This document shows positions 1-8,471 of a DNA stretch of 64,000 nucleotides, one piece after another. The stretch comes from Burkholderiales bacterium (GTDB lineage Bacteria > Pseudomonadota > Gammaproteobacteria > Burkholderiales > Burkholderiaceae_D), in NCBI GenBank assembly GCA_016200895.1, contig JACQDX010000039.1, positions 1-64,000 on the forward strand. Direction: 5' to 3'. Under the pieces are notes generated by a model. That model ran no database searches and was not told the origin of the DNA. It saw only the letters and a list, made by a program, of their open reading frames with translations. Position numbers and translations under genes: made by a program. Numbering within the stretch: position 1 is the stretch's first letter; each line of letters begins with the position of its first letter.

Positions 1-49
1 GAAAAATATTCTTTGCCAAATCTAATCCAATTACGGTAATCTTTTCCAT
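1..49 (-). CDS. IS110-family transposase, N-terminal fragment (cut by window edge)
   Basis: The minus strand opens with ATG at 49 and reads MEKITVIGLDLAKNIF before leaving the window. The pattern V-I-G-(L/V)-D-(L/V)-(A/G)-K at the extreme N-terminus is the start of the RuvC-like DEDD catalytic domain of IS110/IS1111 transposases; the Asp of GLDLAK is the first catalytic acid. A purine-rich GGGAAG lies 4-9 bases upstream of the start. Only 16 codons are visible, so subgroup and intactness cannot be judged. Family assignment is from recognition of this motif. Confidence 0.72.
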   Translation of the reverse strand, partial: MEKITVIGLDLAKNIF

Positions 50-149
50 GACGCTTCCCTTCTGTTTAGTAGTTTGTTGAAACTCTACTTTGGCACATCA
101 CGATGCCGTTTGGGAGGGGGGCGTCCATTTCATTACCCTACTACGGAAA
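50..149. mobile_element. Probable terminal non-coding part of the IS110-type element
   Basis: Only about 100 bases separate the transposase start from the stop codon of the next gene, so one end of the insertion sequence must lie here. IS110-family elements lack ordinary terminal inverted repeats and encode a guide (bridge/seek) RNA in one non-coding end. The short space here would suit an element whose RNA is on the other side of the transposase (IS1111-like), but the other side is outside the window. The boundary cannot be placed by eye. Confidence 0.35.
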
Positions 150-524
150 TCAGGCAATATCTCCCCACATGGCAACGTAGAGTTGTTTTAAATTTGCAGG
201 CAATAACGGCCAGGCACGTTTTTTTTGTGCTGGAGTCATACCAAAAAACAATTCTTCTACGTAATAGACATCTATATATTCTCTGGTTTTTTCGTCTGCT
301 GTTTTCAACAATTCAGACATAAACCTGAGGTGTGATTGTGCGACTGCTTGATTATCATCGCGCATCATCAGTGTCGTTAATCTGGCGAACTCTCCTACCA
401 TCTCTGTCGTGCAATTTGCGATGCTGCGATGCCTTTTTGCAACGAGCATCATGTGTTCAGCCACATCGGGAAATGACTTCATGATATTCAGTAAAAGTTT
501 TTTAACGCTGGGATGGATTTGCAT
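150..524 (-). CDS. Small soluble protein, possibly DUF7674-like
   Basis: A 124-residue protein without signal peptide or membrane segment. It is largely helical, and the C-terminal third carries a pattern Y-I-D-V-x-Y-V-E-x-L-F followed by W-P-L-L-P and L-K-x-L-Y. I associate this with the DUF7674 group of small proteins, some of which are thought to be immunity-like; that link is from memory and tentative. It starts at ATG 524 and ends about 100 bases from the IS110 transposase start, transcribed in the same direction. No partner toxin is visible. Function unknown. Confidence 0.6.
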   Translation of the reverse strand: MQIHPSVKKLLLNIMKSFPDVAEHMMLVAKRHRSIANCTTEMVGEFARLTTLMMRDDNQAVAQSHLRFMSELLKTADEKTREYIDVYYVEELFFGMTPAQKKRAWPLLPANLKQLYVAMWGDIA

Positions 525-676
525 AAATGTTGGGAACGAACAGGACGCAATAGAAATGTCGATTTGTTTTTTTCGGGAAGAGTAATTGAATAATTCGCTT
601 TAAGGGAAATAATCCTGGTTTTGATAGCCGATTATAATAGAACCCTTGTCCGCCCCATCCCACACAGGAGTTCCCC

Positions 677-1321
677 ATGTTAGGCACGCAAGACCTCGTT
701 CAGTTTATCATTGCCGGTATCTTACTCAACATCGCCCCCGGTCCCGATTCCATCCTGATCATGACGCGCAGCGCGACGCAGGGCTGGCGTGCGGGTTCGG
801 CAGCAGCGCTGGGTATAGGTACGGGTACGCTGGTCCATATCATGGCGGCAGCACTGGGTTTGTCGGCTTTGCTGGCTACTTCTGCAACAGCCTTCACTGT
901 TGTCAAACTGGCTGGTGCGGCTTATCTTTTGTACATTGGTGCAACCATGCTGTTAAGCAGGGCAAAATCTGCTGTAGCGAATAATGAGGCTAAGGCCAGC
1001 CTGCCTGTCCTCAGCCACCGCAAGATTTTCATGCAGGGCTTTCTGACGAATGTATTGAATCCGAAAGTGGCGATTTTCTTTTTGGCTTTTGTGCCGCAAT
1101 TTATTGCCGCCGATGCCAGCAACAAGCCACTGGCGCTGATCGTCCTGGGTTGCATCTTCAATTTCAATGGCATGTTGTGGTGCCACTTCCTCGCGGTCTC
1201 GACGGCATTTGCCAGACAGCGCATGCGCGTCAATCAGGCGGTCACGCTGTGGCTGAACCGCTTCATCGGTCTGATGTTTGTTTCTTTTGGTATCAAGCTG
1301 GCACTGTCAGGCAAGCATTAA
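677..1321 (+). CDS. LysE/RhtB-family amino-acid exporter
   Basis: A 214-residue inner-membrane protein with about six hydrophobic segments, typical of the LysE/RhtB superfamily that exports amino acids such as threonine, homoserine or lysine. The family signature is visible near residues 18-40: APGPD, then a run to QGWRAG. The second conserved block, LNPKVAIFFLAFVPQF, lies near residue 127. Start at ATG 677 is supported by AGGAG seven bases upstream. Substrate cannot be told from sequence. It stands alone and converges with the Lrp-type regulator; a second, distinct family member is at 57935. Confidence 0.9.
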   Translation: MLGTQDLVQFIIAGILLNIAPGPDSILIMTRSATQGWRAGSAAALGIGTGTLVHIMAAALGLSALLATSATAFTVVKLAGAAYLLYIGATMLLSRAKSAVANNEAKASLPVLSHRKIFMQGFLTNVLNPKVAIFFLAFVPQFIAADASNKPLALIVLGCIFNFNGMLWCHFLAVSTAFARQRMRVNQAVTLWLNRFIGLMFVSFGIKLALSGKH

Positions 1322-1343
1322 AAATCAGGCACGCAAATGAAAA

Positions 1344-1372
1344 CATGCCGCATCCTTGAGAAATGCGGCATG
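1344..1372 (-). terminator. Hairpin between convergent genes
   Basis: CATGCCGCAT and ATGCGGCATG form a perfect 10-bp stem with a 9-base loop. On the minus strand the stem is followed by TTTTC, so it can serve as a weak intrinsic terminator for the Lrp-type gene; on the plus strand no U-run follows. Confidence 0.5.
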
Positions 1373-1428
1373 AATGCCAGGCCCTGGATAGATCCCAAAG
1401 AGCCTGAAGAACACCAGTAATCAAATGC

Positions 1429-1887
1429 CTATTTAATTGGCAGGCAACTGGTATTTTTAACTTCTTCCATCACTGCATAAGTATGCGTTTCACGCACGCC
1501 GTTCAATTGCAGCAGGGATTTGCCAAGGAAGTCGCGGTAGGCATTCATGTCTTTGACACGCGCCTTGACCAGATAGTCAAAACCACCCGCCACCATATGG
1601 CATTCCAGCACTTCGGGGATGGCTTGTACGCCACGCCGGAAAGCGTCGAACACGTCTGGTGTCGTGCGGTCAAGCACAACTTCTATGAAAACCAGCAAGG
1701 CCACATCTAAAAGATGTGGATTGAGCTGGGCTGTGTATCCTAGTATGTAGCCGGACTCTTGCAGCTTGCGCACGCGTTCCAGGCAGGCAGCAGGGGAGAG
1801 GTTAACTCTTGTTGCCAGTTCTACATTACTGATACGGCCATCGTTTTGTAATTCGGCCAGAATTCTTTTACTGATTTTGTCGAGCAT
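1429..1887 (-). CDS. putR: Lrp/AsnC-family regulator, probable PutR
   Basis: A 152-residue Lrp/AsnC-type regulator. Residues 1-60 form the winged helix-turn-helix (LDKISKRILAELQNDGR, then the recognition region around VNLSPAACLERVRKL). Residues 65-145 form the ligand-sensing RAM/AsnC domain (VLECHMVAGGFDYLVK). It is divergent from putA with 150 bp between them. In alpha- and betaproteobacteria whose PutA lacks a DNA-binding domain, a divergent Lrp-type protein (PutR) activates putA in response to proline. The putA next door lacks that domain, so this role is inferred from context. Family assignment is secure, the specific role likely. Confidence 0.85.
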   Translation of the reverse strand: MLDKISKRILAELQNDGRISNVELATRVNLSPAACLERVRKLQESGYILGYTAQLNPHLLDVALLVFIEVVLDRTTPDVFDAFRRGVQAIPEVLECHMVAGGFDYLVKARVKDMNAYRDFLGKSLLQLNGVRETHTYAVMEEVKNTSCLPIK

Positions 1888-1932
1888 AAGAAGTCAAAAA
1901 TCGTCAATGTGGTGGTTAATAATATTCGGCAT

Positions 1933-1956
1933 AATTTTCTCACAAAATAGAAAATT
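1933..1956. promoter_or_regulatory. Inverted repeat in the putR-putA intergenic region, candidate operator
   Basis: AATTTTCT and AGAAAATT are a perfect 8-bp inverted repeat with an 8-base spacer, inside a very AT-rich stretch between the two divergent starts. Lrp-type proteins bind AT-rich dyads of this sort. It is the only clear dyad in the gap and lies about 80 bp from the putA start and 46 bp from the regulator start. Confidence 0.45.
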
Positions 1957-2037
1957 TCGATATATGTTCTGATTTCCAGAATTAATCCTCGAAGAGCATC
2001 TATACAATGAAATCATATTTGTTTTGATTATTTTTAT

Positions 2038-5000
2038 ATGATTGTGATGACTGTGCCAACTAATAACCCGCCTTTTTCTGCCCTGCAAGCAGAGCTGCTC
2101 CCTCCTGCCAGCCCTCTCAGGACTGCCATAACAGAAGCATACCGCCGATCAGAGCCAGATGCTGTGCAATGGCTGCTCGGCAATGTAAATGCCCATGAGG
2201 ACCAGCAAAAGAGTGTTGCAGAACTGGCACACCGACTGGTCAGCAATGTACGCCAGCAACGTACCCGCGCTTCTGGTGTCGATGCCTTGATGCATGAATT
2301 TTCATTATCGTCGGAAGAAGGCGTGGCCCTGATGTGCCTGGCCGAGGCCTTGTTACGTATCCCTGATCATCAAACCGCCGACCGCCTGATTGCCGACAAG
2401 ATCAGCAAAGGTGACTGGCGCAAGCATCTGGGTGAATCACCTTCCTTGTTTGTGAATGCCGCCACCTGGGGCTTGCTGGTGACTGGCAAGCTGGTCAGTA
2501 CGAATAGCGAACAAAGCCTGGGTTCTGCCCTGACACGCCTGATCGCCAAGGGTGGTGAGCCACTGATACGCAAAGGCGTTGATATGGCCATGCGCATGTT
2601 GGGCAACCAGTTCGTCACCGGCCAGACCATAGAAGAAGCCCTGAAAAACAGCCAGGACAATGAAAAGCGCGGTTATCGTTATTCTTATGACATGCTGGGT
2701 GAAGCAGCGCTGACAGCCAAGGATGCGGCCTTCTATTACAAGGCCTATGAAACAGCGATCCATGCGATAGGCAAGGCCTCGAATGGCCGCGGTATCAAGA
2801 ATGGCCCCGGCATTTCCGTCAAACTGTCTGCCCTGCACCCGCGTTATTCCCGCGCCCAGCGTGAGCGCACGATGAATGAATTGCTGCCCCTGCTGAAAAA
2901 ATTGCTGTTGCTGGCCAAGCAATACAACATAGGCCTGAACATTGATGCAGAAGAAACCGACAGACTGGAGTTGTCGCTGGACCTGATGGAAGCACTGGCC
3001 TTCGATGCCGACCTCAAAGGTTTTGAAGGCATAGGTTTCGTCGTGCAGGGCTACCAAAAACGCTGCCCCTTCGTCATCGATTACCTGGTTGACCTGGCGC
3101 GCCGCAGTGGCAGCAAGTTCATGGTGCGCCTGGTCAAGGGTGCATACTGGGATGCAGAAATCAAGCGGTCACAAGTCGATGGCATGAGCGGTTTCCCGGT
3201 CTACACCCGCAAGGTGTATACCGATTTGTCTTACCTGGCTTGCGCGCAGAAACTGCTGGCCGCCACTGATGTGATTTATCCACAGTTTGCCACGCATAAT
3301 GCCCTGACTTTATCCACCATTTACACCTGGGCACAAAAAGCTGGCATCACTGATTATGAATTCCAGTGCCTGCATGGCATGGGTGAGACCTTGTATGACC
3401 AGGTGGTAGGTAAAGACAAGCTGGACAAACCTTGCCGTATTTATGCCCCGGTCGGCTCTCACCAGACCTTGCTGGCTTACCTGGTACGCCGCCTGCTGGA
3501 AAATGGCGCGAACTCTTCCTTCGTCAACCAGATCGTTGATGAAAATGTGTCTATAGAATCCATGCTGGCTGACCCTATCGCGGTCTCGCGTGAACTCGGT
3601 GGCGCACCGCATGCCGCCATCGCCTTGCCCAAGGATTTGTTTGGCAAGGAAAGAAAAAATTCGTCTGGCCTGGATTTTTCGAATGAGCTGGAACTGCAAA
3701 AAATCAGCGCACACTTTGCCGAAAGCAGCCAGCAATCCCTCATAGCTGCACCTATCCTGCATGGCCAGGTATCTGCGACGCAAGCGCGCCCTGTGAATAA
3801 CCCTGCCAATCAGCTGGATGTCGTTGGTGAGGTCATCGAAGCCGATGCCCAAGATGTGCAAACTGCCCTGCATGCAGCAGAACAATATGCAATGGATTGG
3901 CAAACCACAGCGCCGGTAGAACGTGCCGCCACCCTTAAAAAAGCGGCAGATTTGCTGGAAGCGCAAACCCTGGATTTCATGGCACTCGCAATACGTGAAG
4001 CCGGTAAATCCCTGCCAAATGCTTTGGCAGAAGTGCGCGAAGCAGTAGACTTTTTGCGCTATTACGCAGCCCAGGTAGAAGGTTTGCCAAATACCCAGGC
4101 GCTGGGACCAGTCGTCTGTATCAGCCCATGGAATTTCCCGCTGGCGATCTTCATTGGTGAAGTCAGTGCCGCGCTGGCCGCTGGCAATGTGGTGCTGGCC
4201 AAACCGGCCGAGCAAACCCCGCTGATTGCTTATCGCGCCATACAACTGATGCATGAGGCTGGCGTGCCGCGTGGTGCACTGCAATTCTTGCCAGGTACGG
4301 GTGAAGTCGTCGGTGCGCAACTGGTGGCTGATCACCGCGTCAAGGGCGTGATTTTCACAGGTTCGACCGAAGTCGCACAAATCATCAACCGCACGCTGGC
4401 GAAACGCGCTGTGGCGGAAGGCATCGATATTCCACTGATTGCAGAAACTGGTGGCCAGAATGCCATGATCGTTGACAGCAGTGCCTTGCCTGAACAAGTC
4501 GTCAATGATGTCTTGTCTTCAGCTTTTGACAGTGCCGGCCAACGATGTTCTGCCCTGCGCGTACTGTGCCTGCAAGAAGATATCGCCGACAAGACCATAG
4601 AAATGCTGCATGGTGCCATGCAGGAATTGCGCATAGGTCAGCCCGACCGTCTGGCCATCGATATCGGCCCTGTCATCGATGCAGAAGCGCAAAACTACCT
4701 GATGAGCCATATCAATAGCATGCGTGGTAAGGCAAAGTCTTTCTACACGCTGGACCTGTCAGCCACTTGCCGCGCCGGTACTTTTGTCTCCCCGACCGTC
4801 ATGGAAATTGCCAACCTGGCCGACCTGAAAAAAGAAGTCTTCGGTCCGGTGCTGCATGTTTTGCGCTACAAGCGCAATGACTTGCCTGCATTGATGGACC
4901 AGATCAATGGCACCGGTTTTGGTCTGACGCTGGGCATCCATACCCGCATTGATGAAACTATCGATTTCATCATCTCCCGCGCCCATGTCGGTAATATCTA

Positions 5001-5697
5001 TGTGAACCGCAATATCGTCGGTGCGGTGGTAGGTGTACAGCCCTTTGGTGGTGAAGGCAAATCCGGTACCGGCCCCAAAGCCGGTGGCCCGCTCTACCTG
5101 AAGCGCCTGCAACGCACGCCTGTCACTGGCCTGGGTGGACATACCGTATATGAACGCCAGTCGCCCCCAGCCCTCGAAGCCTTGCTGGTCTGGGCGCAAA
5201 AACAGGGTCATCAAAAAATCGCCGAACTGGGTGAACACTATGCGCACAACAGCCCTTACAAAGTGACCCAGGTCTTGCCAGGCCCGACGGGCGAGCGCAA
5301 TACCCTGTCATTTGCACCACGTGGCCGTATCTTTTGCGCAGCAACTACAGTCAATTGTGCCATCAACCAGCTGGCAGCAACACTGGCCACTGGCAACCTG
5401 CCTGTACTGCCTGCACAAACCCTGGCGATCTTGCCTGCAGGTCTGCCAGCCGAAGTCAGCAAGCTCATCATCGCTGCCGAAGCTGAACAATGCGGTGCGC
5501 AGCTGGCCCTGGTGGAAGGTGGCTTGCTGTCGCATTACAAGCTCTTGTTTGCCGGTCTGGATGAAGCCATCGTCTCTGTTGTCGAAACCCAGGACCATGC
5601 AGAAATACCTTTATGGCGTTTGATGGCTGAACGGGCACTCTGTGTGAATACTACCGCTGCGGGTGGCAATGCGAGTTTGATGACATTGGCGACCTGA
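2038..5697 (+). CDS. putA: Bifunctional proline dehydrogenase / L-glutamate gamma-semialdehyde dehydrogenase PutA
   Basis: Oxidises proline to glutamate in two steps, passing electrons to quinone (FAD step) and NAD+. The 1219-residue protein has an alpha domain and PRODH barrel in its first half (RLVKGAYWD at 364-372, a substrate/FAD-site motif), then an aldehyde dehydrogenase domain with PWNFP at 697-701, the general-base Glu803 in ETGGQN and catalytic Cys837 in SAGQRCS; the 34-residue spacing is canonical. About 200 further residues form the C-terminal ALDH-like domain of long PutAs. The N-terminus lacks a ribbon-helix-helix domain, so this is a type-B PutA without autoregulation. No clear ribosome site; ATG 2047 is an alternative start. 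Confidence 0.96.
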   Translation: MIVMTVPTNNPPFSALQAELLPPASPLRTAITEAYRRSEPDAVQWLLGNVNAHEDQQKSVAELAHRLVSNVRQQRTRASGVDALMHEFSLSSEEGVALMCLAEALLRIPDHQTADRLIADKISKGDWRKHLGESPSLFVNAATWGLLVTGKLVSTNSEQSLGSALTRLIAKGGEPLIRKGVDMAMRMLGNQFVTGQTIEEALKNSQDNEKRGYRYSYDMLGEAALTAKDAAFYYKAYETAIHAIGKASNGRGIKNGPGISVKLSALHPRYSRAQRERTMNELLPLLKKLLLLAKQYNIGLNIDAEETDRLELSLDLMEALAFDADLKGFEGIGFVVQGYQKRCPFVIDYLVDLARRSGSKFMVRLVKGAYWDAEIKRSQVDGMSGFPVYTRKVYTDLSYLACAQKLLAATDVIYPQFATHNALTLSTIYTWAQKAGITDYEFQCLHGMGETLYDQVVGKDKLDKPCRIYAPVGSHQTLLAYLVRRLLENGANSSFVNQIVDENVSIESMLADPIAVSRELGGAPHAAIALPKDLFGKERKNSSGLDFSNELELQKISAHFAESSQQSLIAAPILHGQVSATQARPVNNPANQLDVVGEVIEADAQDVQTALHAAEQYAMDWQTTAPVERAATLKKAADLLEAQTLDFMALAIREAGKSLPNALAEVREAVDFLRYYAAQVEGLPNTQALGPVVCISPWNFPLAIFIGEVSAALAAGNVVLAKPAEQTPLIAYRAIQLMHEAGVPRGALQFLPGTGEVVGAQLVADHRVKGVIFTGSTEVAQIINRTLAKRAVAEGIDIPLIAETGGQNAMIVDSSALPEQVVNDVLSSAFDSAGQRCSALRVLCLQEDIADKTIEMLHGAMQELRIGQPDRLAIDIGPVIDAEAQNYLMSHINSMRGKAKSFYTLDLSATCRAGTFVSPTVMEIANLADLKKEVFGPVLHVLRYKRNDLPALMDQINGTGFGLTLGIHTRIDETIDFIISRAHVGNIYVNRNIVGAVVGVQPFGGEGKSGTGPKAGGPLYLKRLQRTPVTGLGGHTVYERQSPPALEALLVWAQKQGHQKIAELGEHYAHNSPYKVTQVLPGPTGERNTLSFAPRGRIFCAATTVNCAINQLAATLATGNLPVLPAQTLAILPAGLPAEVSKLIIAAEAEQCGAQLALVEGGLLSHYKLLFAGLDEAIVSVVETQDHAEIPLWRLMAERALCVNTTAAGGNASLMTLAT

Positions 5698-5724
5698 TCG
5701 CTTTTTGTACTATATCTGTAAGTG

Positions 5725-5754
5725 AAAAAAGCTCCTGATCTCAGGAGCTTTTTT
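5725..5754. terminator. Intrinsic terminator after putA
   Basis: GCTCCTG and CAGGAGC pair around a 4-base loop, extended by six A-T pairs and ending in TTTTTT. The A-run in front makes it usable in both directions. It lies about 30 bases after the putA stop. Confidence 0.9.
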
Positions 5755-5817
5755 CATGGCGGGAAGATATAGTGCGTATCATCCCAGGTACTAATTTGAA
5801 TCTCATTTCTTGTTCCC

Positions 5818-6471
5818 ATGAGCAAACCTCAAACTCCTCCTATTTCTTCAAGAAAGCGGCCCCAGCAAAGTCGCTCGGCAGACCTAGTGGCCACCATACT
5901 GGAAGCTGCCCTTCAGGTTTTACAGCGGGAAGGCGCGCAAAAATTTACCACGGCGCGGGTGGCTGAAAGAGCTGGCGTCAGCGTCGGCTCTGTGTACCAG
6001 TATTTCCCCAACAAGGCGGCCATCCTGTTCCGTTTGCAAAGTGATGAATGGCGACAGACCGGGGGAATATTGCGTGACATACTGCGGGATACCCAACAGG
6101 CACCACTGGACCGTTTGCGTACCCTTGTCCATGCCTTCTTGCGGTCAGAATGTGAAGAGGCTGAAATGCGTAATGCCCTCAGCGATATCGCGCCGCAGTA
6201 TAACGATGACCCGGAAGCACAAGAAGCATGGCAATACTGGGACCATACCGTGCAGGTATTTATTGAAGAGTTGCTGCCCGAGGCGTCAGCAGCAACACGT
6301 TCCCTCGTTGAAGAACTGATTTCCACCACGCTGAGCAGTGCTGGCGAGCACGTATCGGCGAATGGCTATCCAGCCGACAGGATAGATGACTATGCGGATG
6401 CCATGGCCGATATGTTTTGTGTTTATCTGAGCAGCGTCAAAGGAAAAAATGAAATTGATCAGGCTTCATAA
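5818..6471 (+). CDS. TetR/AcrR-family transcriptional regulator
   Basis: A 217-residue one-component repressor. The TetR N-terminal DNA-binding domain spans about residues 20-66, with the diagnostic run TTARVAERAGVSVGSVYQYF followed by NKAAILF. The C-terminal 140 residues form a helical ligand-binding domain rich in acidic residues. Ligand unknown. It points toward the MFS permease on the opposite strand, so the two are convergent; it may nevertheless control that transporter or its own promoter. Start at ATG 5818 has no clear ribosome site, but the reading frame covers the whole domain. Confidence 0.9.
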   Translation: MSKPQTPPISSRKRPQQSRSADLVATILEAALQVLQREGAQKFTTARVAERAGVSVGSVYQYFPNKAAILFRLQSDEWRQTGGILRDILRDTQQAPLDRLRTLVHAFLRSECEEAEMRNALSDIAPQYNDDPEAQEAWQYWDHTVQVFIEELLPEASAATRSLVEELISTTLSSAGEHVSANGYPADRIDDYADAMADMFCVYLSSVKGKNEIDQAS

Positions 6472-6497
6472 AGGCCTGATCAATTTATGTAGTACGG

Positions 6498-6585
6498 TTT
6501 TGTAGGGTGCACCATGCGCACCGTTTTTTATTTTTACAAATATCATGGATGGTGCGCACAGTATTCATCTCATTACCCTACAAAA
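6498..6585. repeat. 88-bp palindromic intergenic element with 11-bp terminal inverted repeats
   Basis: TTTTGTAGGGT at 6498-6508 is repeated perfectly in inverted form at 6575-6585. Nested inside, ATGCGCACC (6514-6522) is inverted as GGTGCGCA (6551-6558). The whole lies in the short gap between the convergent TetR and MFS genes. No target duplication is evident. It resembles small REP/MITE-like elements and could also act as a two-way terminator. Confidence 0.65.
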
Positions 6586-6595
6586 TTTAAACACC

Positions 6596-7813
6596 TTACG
6601 CACTTGCAGATGCTTTACCTAGCAAACGCACAGCTACCAGCAAAGACAAGCCAACTGCCACACCACCTGCGAGGAATACTGTGTGCACTCCCCACTGCCC
6701 GGCAATAAGGCCAGCCAGCGGGCTGGCAATACCCAGCGAGATATCAAGGAAAGCGACATAGGCACCCATGGCGACACTGCGGCTTTGCGGTGGTGCACGG
6801 CGTGCAGCTTCTACACCAAAACCCGGGAAGGCAAGCGAGTAACCAAATCCTGTGAGAGCAACACCAAGGTAAGCAATAGTTGTTATATCTGCCGACCAGA
6901 TCAGCAGTAATCCTGCCGCTTCAATGACTACGCTAACGAGAGCAACCCTGGCACCACCCAGCTTGTCTGGCAGATGGCCGAATAATATTCGCGCGCCTAT
7001 GAAAGCCACGCCAAAGGCCGTGAAGGCCAGGGAAGAATTACCCCAGTTTTTTGCTGCAAACAGCAAAGCAATGAAGGCAGTAATCACGCCAAAACCTATG
7101 CTGGCCAAGGCCAGACCAAGGCCTGGTACCAGCACCAAAGCCAGTACTTTATAAAAAGGAATACGAATGCTTGCTGTGGGTAATACTGCTGGCACAGTGG
7201 CGGCTATCAGCACTGCTACCAATGGGGTACATATAGTGCCAATAGAAATACCGGCAAAGCCCCAGTTCGCATTCACGACCACGCCTATCGGTGCGCCCAG
7301 CGCAAATGCCCCATAAATAGCGATACCCACCCAGGCCATCACCTTGCCAGCATTCTGTGGCCCCACCAAGCCTATACCCCACCCCATGGCCCCTGTGACG
7401 ACCAGGCTTTCACCTATGGCAAGCAAGACTCGCCCGGCTAGCAATATCCAGACCGATACAGCAGGTGATGCTACAAAGGGTAAAGAAGCCAGATAAACGA
7501 AACCAGAACTGGCGACGATGAGCAAGCCGGTTACCACGGCACGCTTGGCACCGCGCATATCGGCGAAATTGCCAGCCCATGCGCGTGACAGCAGGGCGAC
7601 GGTAAATTGTGCGCCGATGACCAGGCCTACCACCAGGGTACTCATGCCCAGGCGATTATGCAGGTACAGCGGCAATACATGTAACTGCATGCCCATGGTC
7701 AGGAAGCCTATAAAAACGGCCAGCGACAGGGGAAGCAGTTTAAGAAAAACATTGATGCCACTTGTCGTGCCTGCGGCAGACAATGGGGGTGAAGATTGAG
7801 AAGATAAAGACAT
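6596..7813 (-). CDS. MFS transporter, YfcJ/YhhS-like
   Basis: A 405-residue inner-membrane permease with about twelve hydrophobic segments. The cytoplasmic loop between segments 2 and 3 carries the MFS signature as WAGNFADMRGAKR, and the first half (LPLYLHNRLGMSTLVVGLVIG) resembles the YfcJ/YhhS group of putative sugar or drug efflux permeases. Start at ATG 7813 is supported by GGAG eight bases upstream. It is a single gene, convergent with the TetR regulator. Substrate and direction of transport are not apparent. Confidence 0.88.
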   Translation of the reverse strand: MSLSSQSSPPLSAAGTTSGINVFLKLLPLSLAVFIGFLTMGMQLHVLPLYLHNRLGMSTLVVGLVIGAQFTVALLSRAWAGNFADMRGAKRAVVTGLLIVASSGFVYLASLPFVASPAVSVWILLAGRVLLAIGESLVVTGAMGWGIGLVGPQNAGKVMAWVGIAIYGAFALGAPIGVVVNANWGFAGISIGTICTPLVAVLIAATVPAVLPTASIRIPFYKVLALVLVPGLGLALASIGFGVITAFIALLFAAKNWGNSSLAFTAFGVAFIGARILFGHLPDKLGGARVALVSVVIEAAGLLLIWSADITTIAYLGVALTGFGYSLAFPGFGVEAARRAPPQSRSVAMGAYVAFLDISLGIASPLAGLIAGQWGVHTVFLAGGVAVGLSLLVAVRLLGKASASA

Positions 7814-8043
7814 AAGAAACTCCAGACATAATCATGTGATCGATGCTGGATATGATAAAAGTCTTCATCCATGCCGAATAGTCGCGTAATCCTGGCAACG
7901 TGGAGTCGCCTTGCAAGCCAGGCGGAGCGGGGCTTTGCAAGCTTTCCCAAGTGTTTATTTTTTTTCTGGGTACAAGAAGTATTCGCGTTTTAAATAAACA
8001 TGCAGAGGCTTATTTATGTACTTGGAAATTAAATTTTCATCAC

Positions 8044-8394
8044 TTATTCATCATCTGCAGATAAATAATTTCTATTTATTTCAAGTATGCTGTCTATGGC
8101 GTCCAGCTTGTCTTGTGCCAGTTTTTGCAAGTCTTCACGCTTGATCAGGTTTTCAAGCACTAGCTGAGATAGCAATACTGGCAATCGTGAATAACGATAG
8201 ACATACTTGGCATCTATGCTTTTCCTTGCATTTTGAAGATAGAGTTCTATCTCCCACATATCACCAGGTGAGTTGGCGGCATTGGCAAGTTCTTTAAATC
8301 TTGCCATGATCGCTGCCAGTTCTTTTTGCAATGCAGTGTCATAAGCCGCCCTTGCAATTTTCTTTTCTGTATCTGACCACTTGAAATCGCGCAT
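8044..8394 (-). CDS. FRP-like protein (homolog of cyanobacterial fluorescence recovery protein)
   Basis: A 116-residue, all-helical soluble protein. Its pattern W-S-x-x-E near residue 6, E-L at 25-26, D-x-W at 45-47, R57, I-D-x-K-Y at 60-64 and a final L-A-x-D-K matches, as I remember it, the fluorescence recovery protein that detaches orange carotenoid protein from phycobilisomes. Trp47 and Arg57 line up with the essential Trp50 and Arg60 of Synechocystis FRP, but the positions of His53 and Asp54 hold Glu50 and Leu51. Orange carotenoid protein is not expected in such an organism and none is encoded here, so the role must differ. Start ATG 8394 has AGG in range. Homology likely, function unknown. 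Confidence 0.65.
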   Translation of the reverse strand: MRDFKWSDTEKKIARAAYDTALQKELAAIMARFKELANAANSPGDMWEIELYLQNARKSIDAKYVYRYSRLPVLLSQLVLENLIKREDLQKLAQDKLDAIDSILEINRNYLSADDE

Positions 8395-8471
8395 AAAAAA
8401 ACCTATAGACGATAATAGGCTGTGGATAAGTTTGCTTATTTAAGTTTGACTATATTTGCAGTTGAAGTTGA

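Noticed and set aside
3310..4497. 395-codon minus-strand frame opposite putA
   Set aside because: An antisense shadow of a strongly conserved gene, rich in Arg, His, Gln and Phe; no motif.
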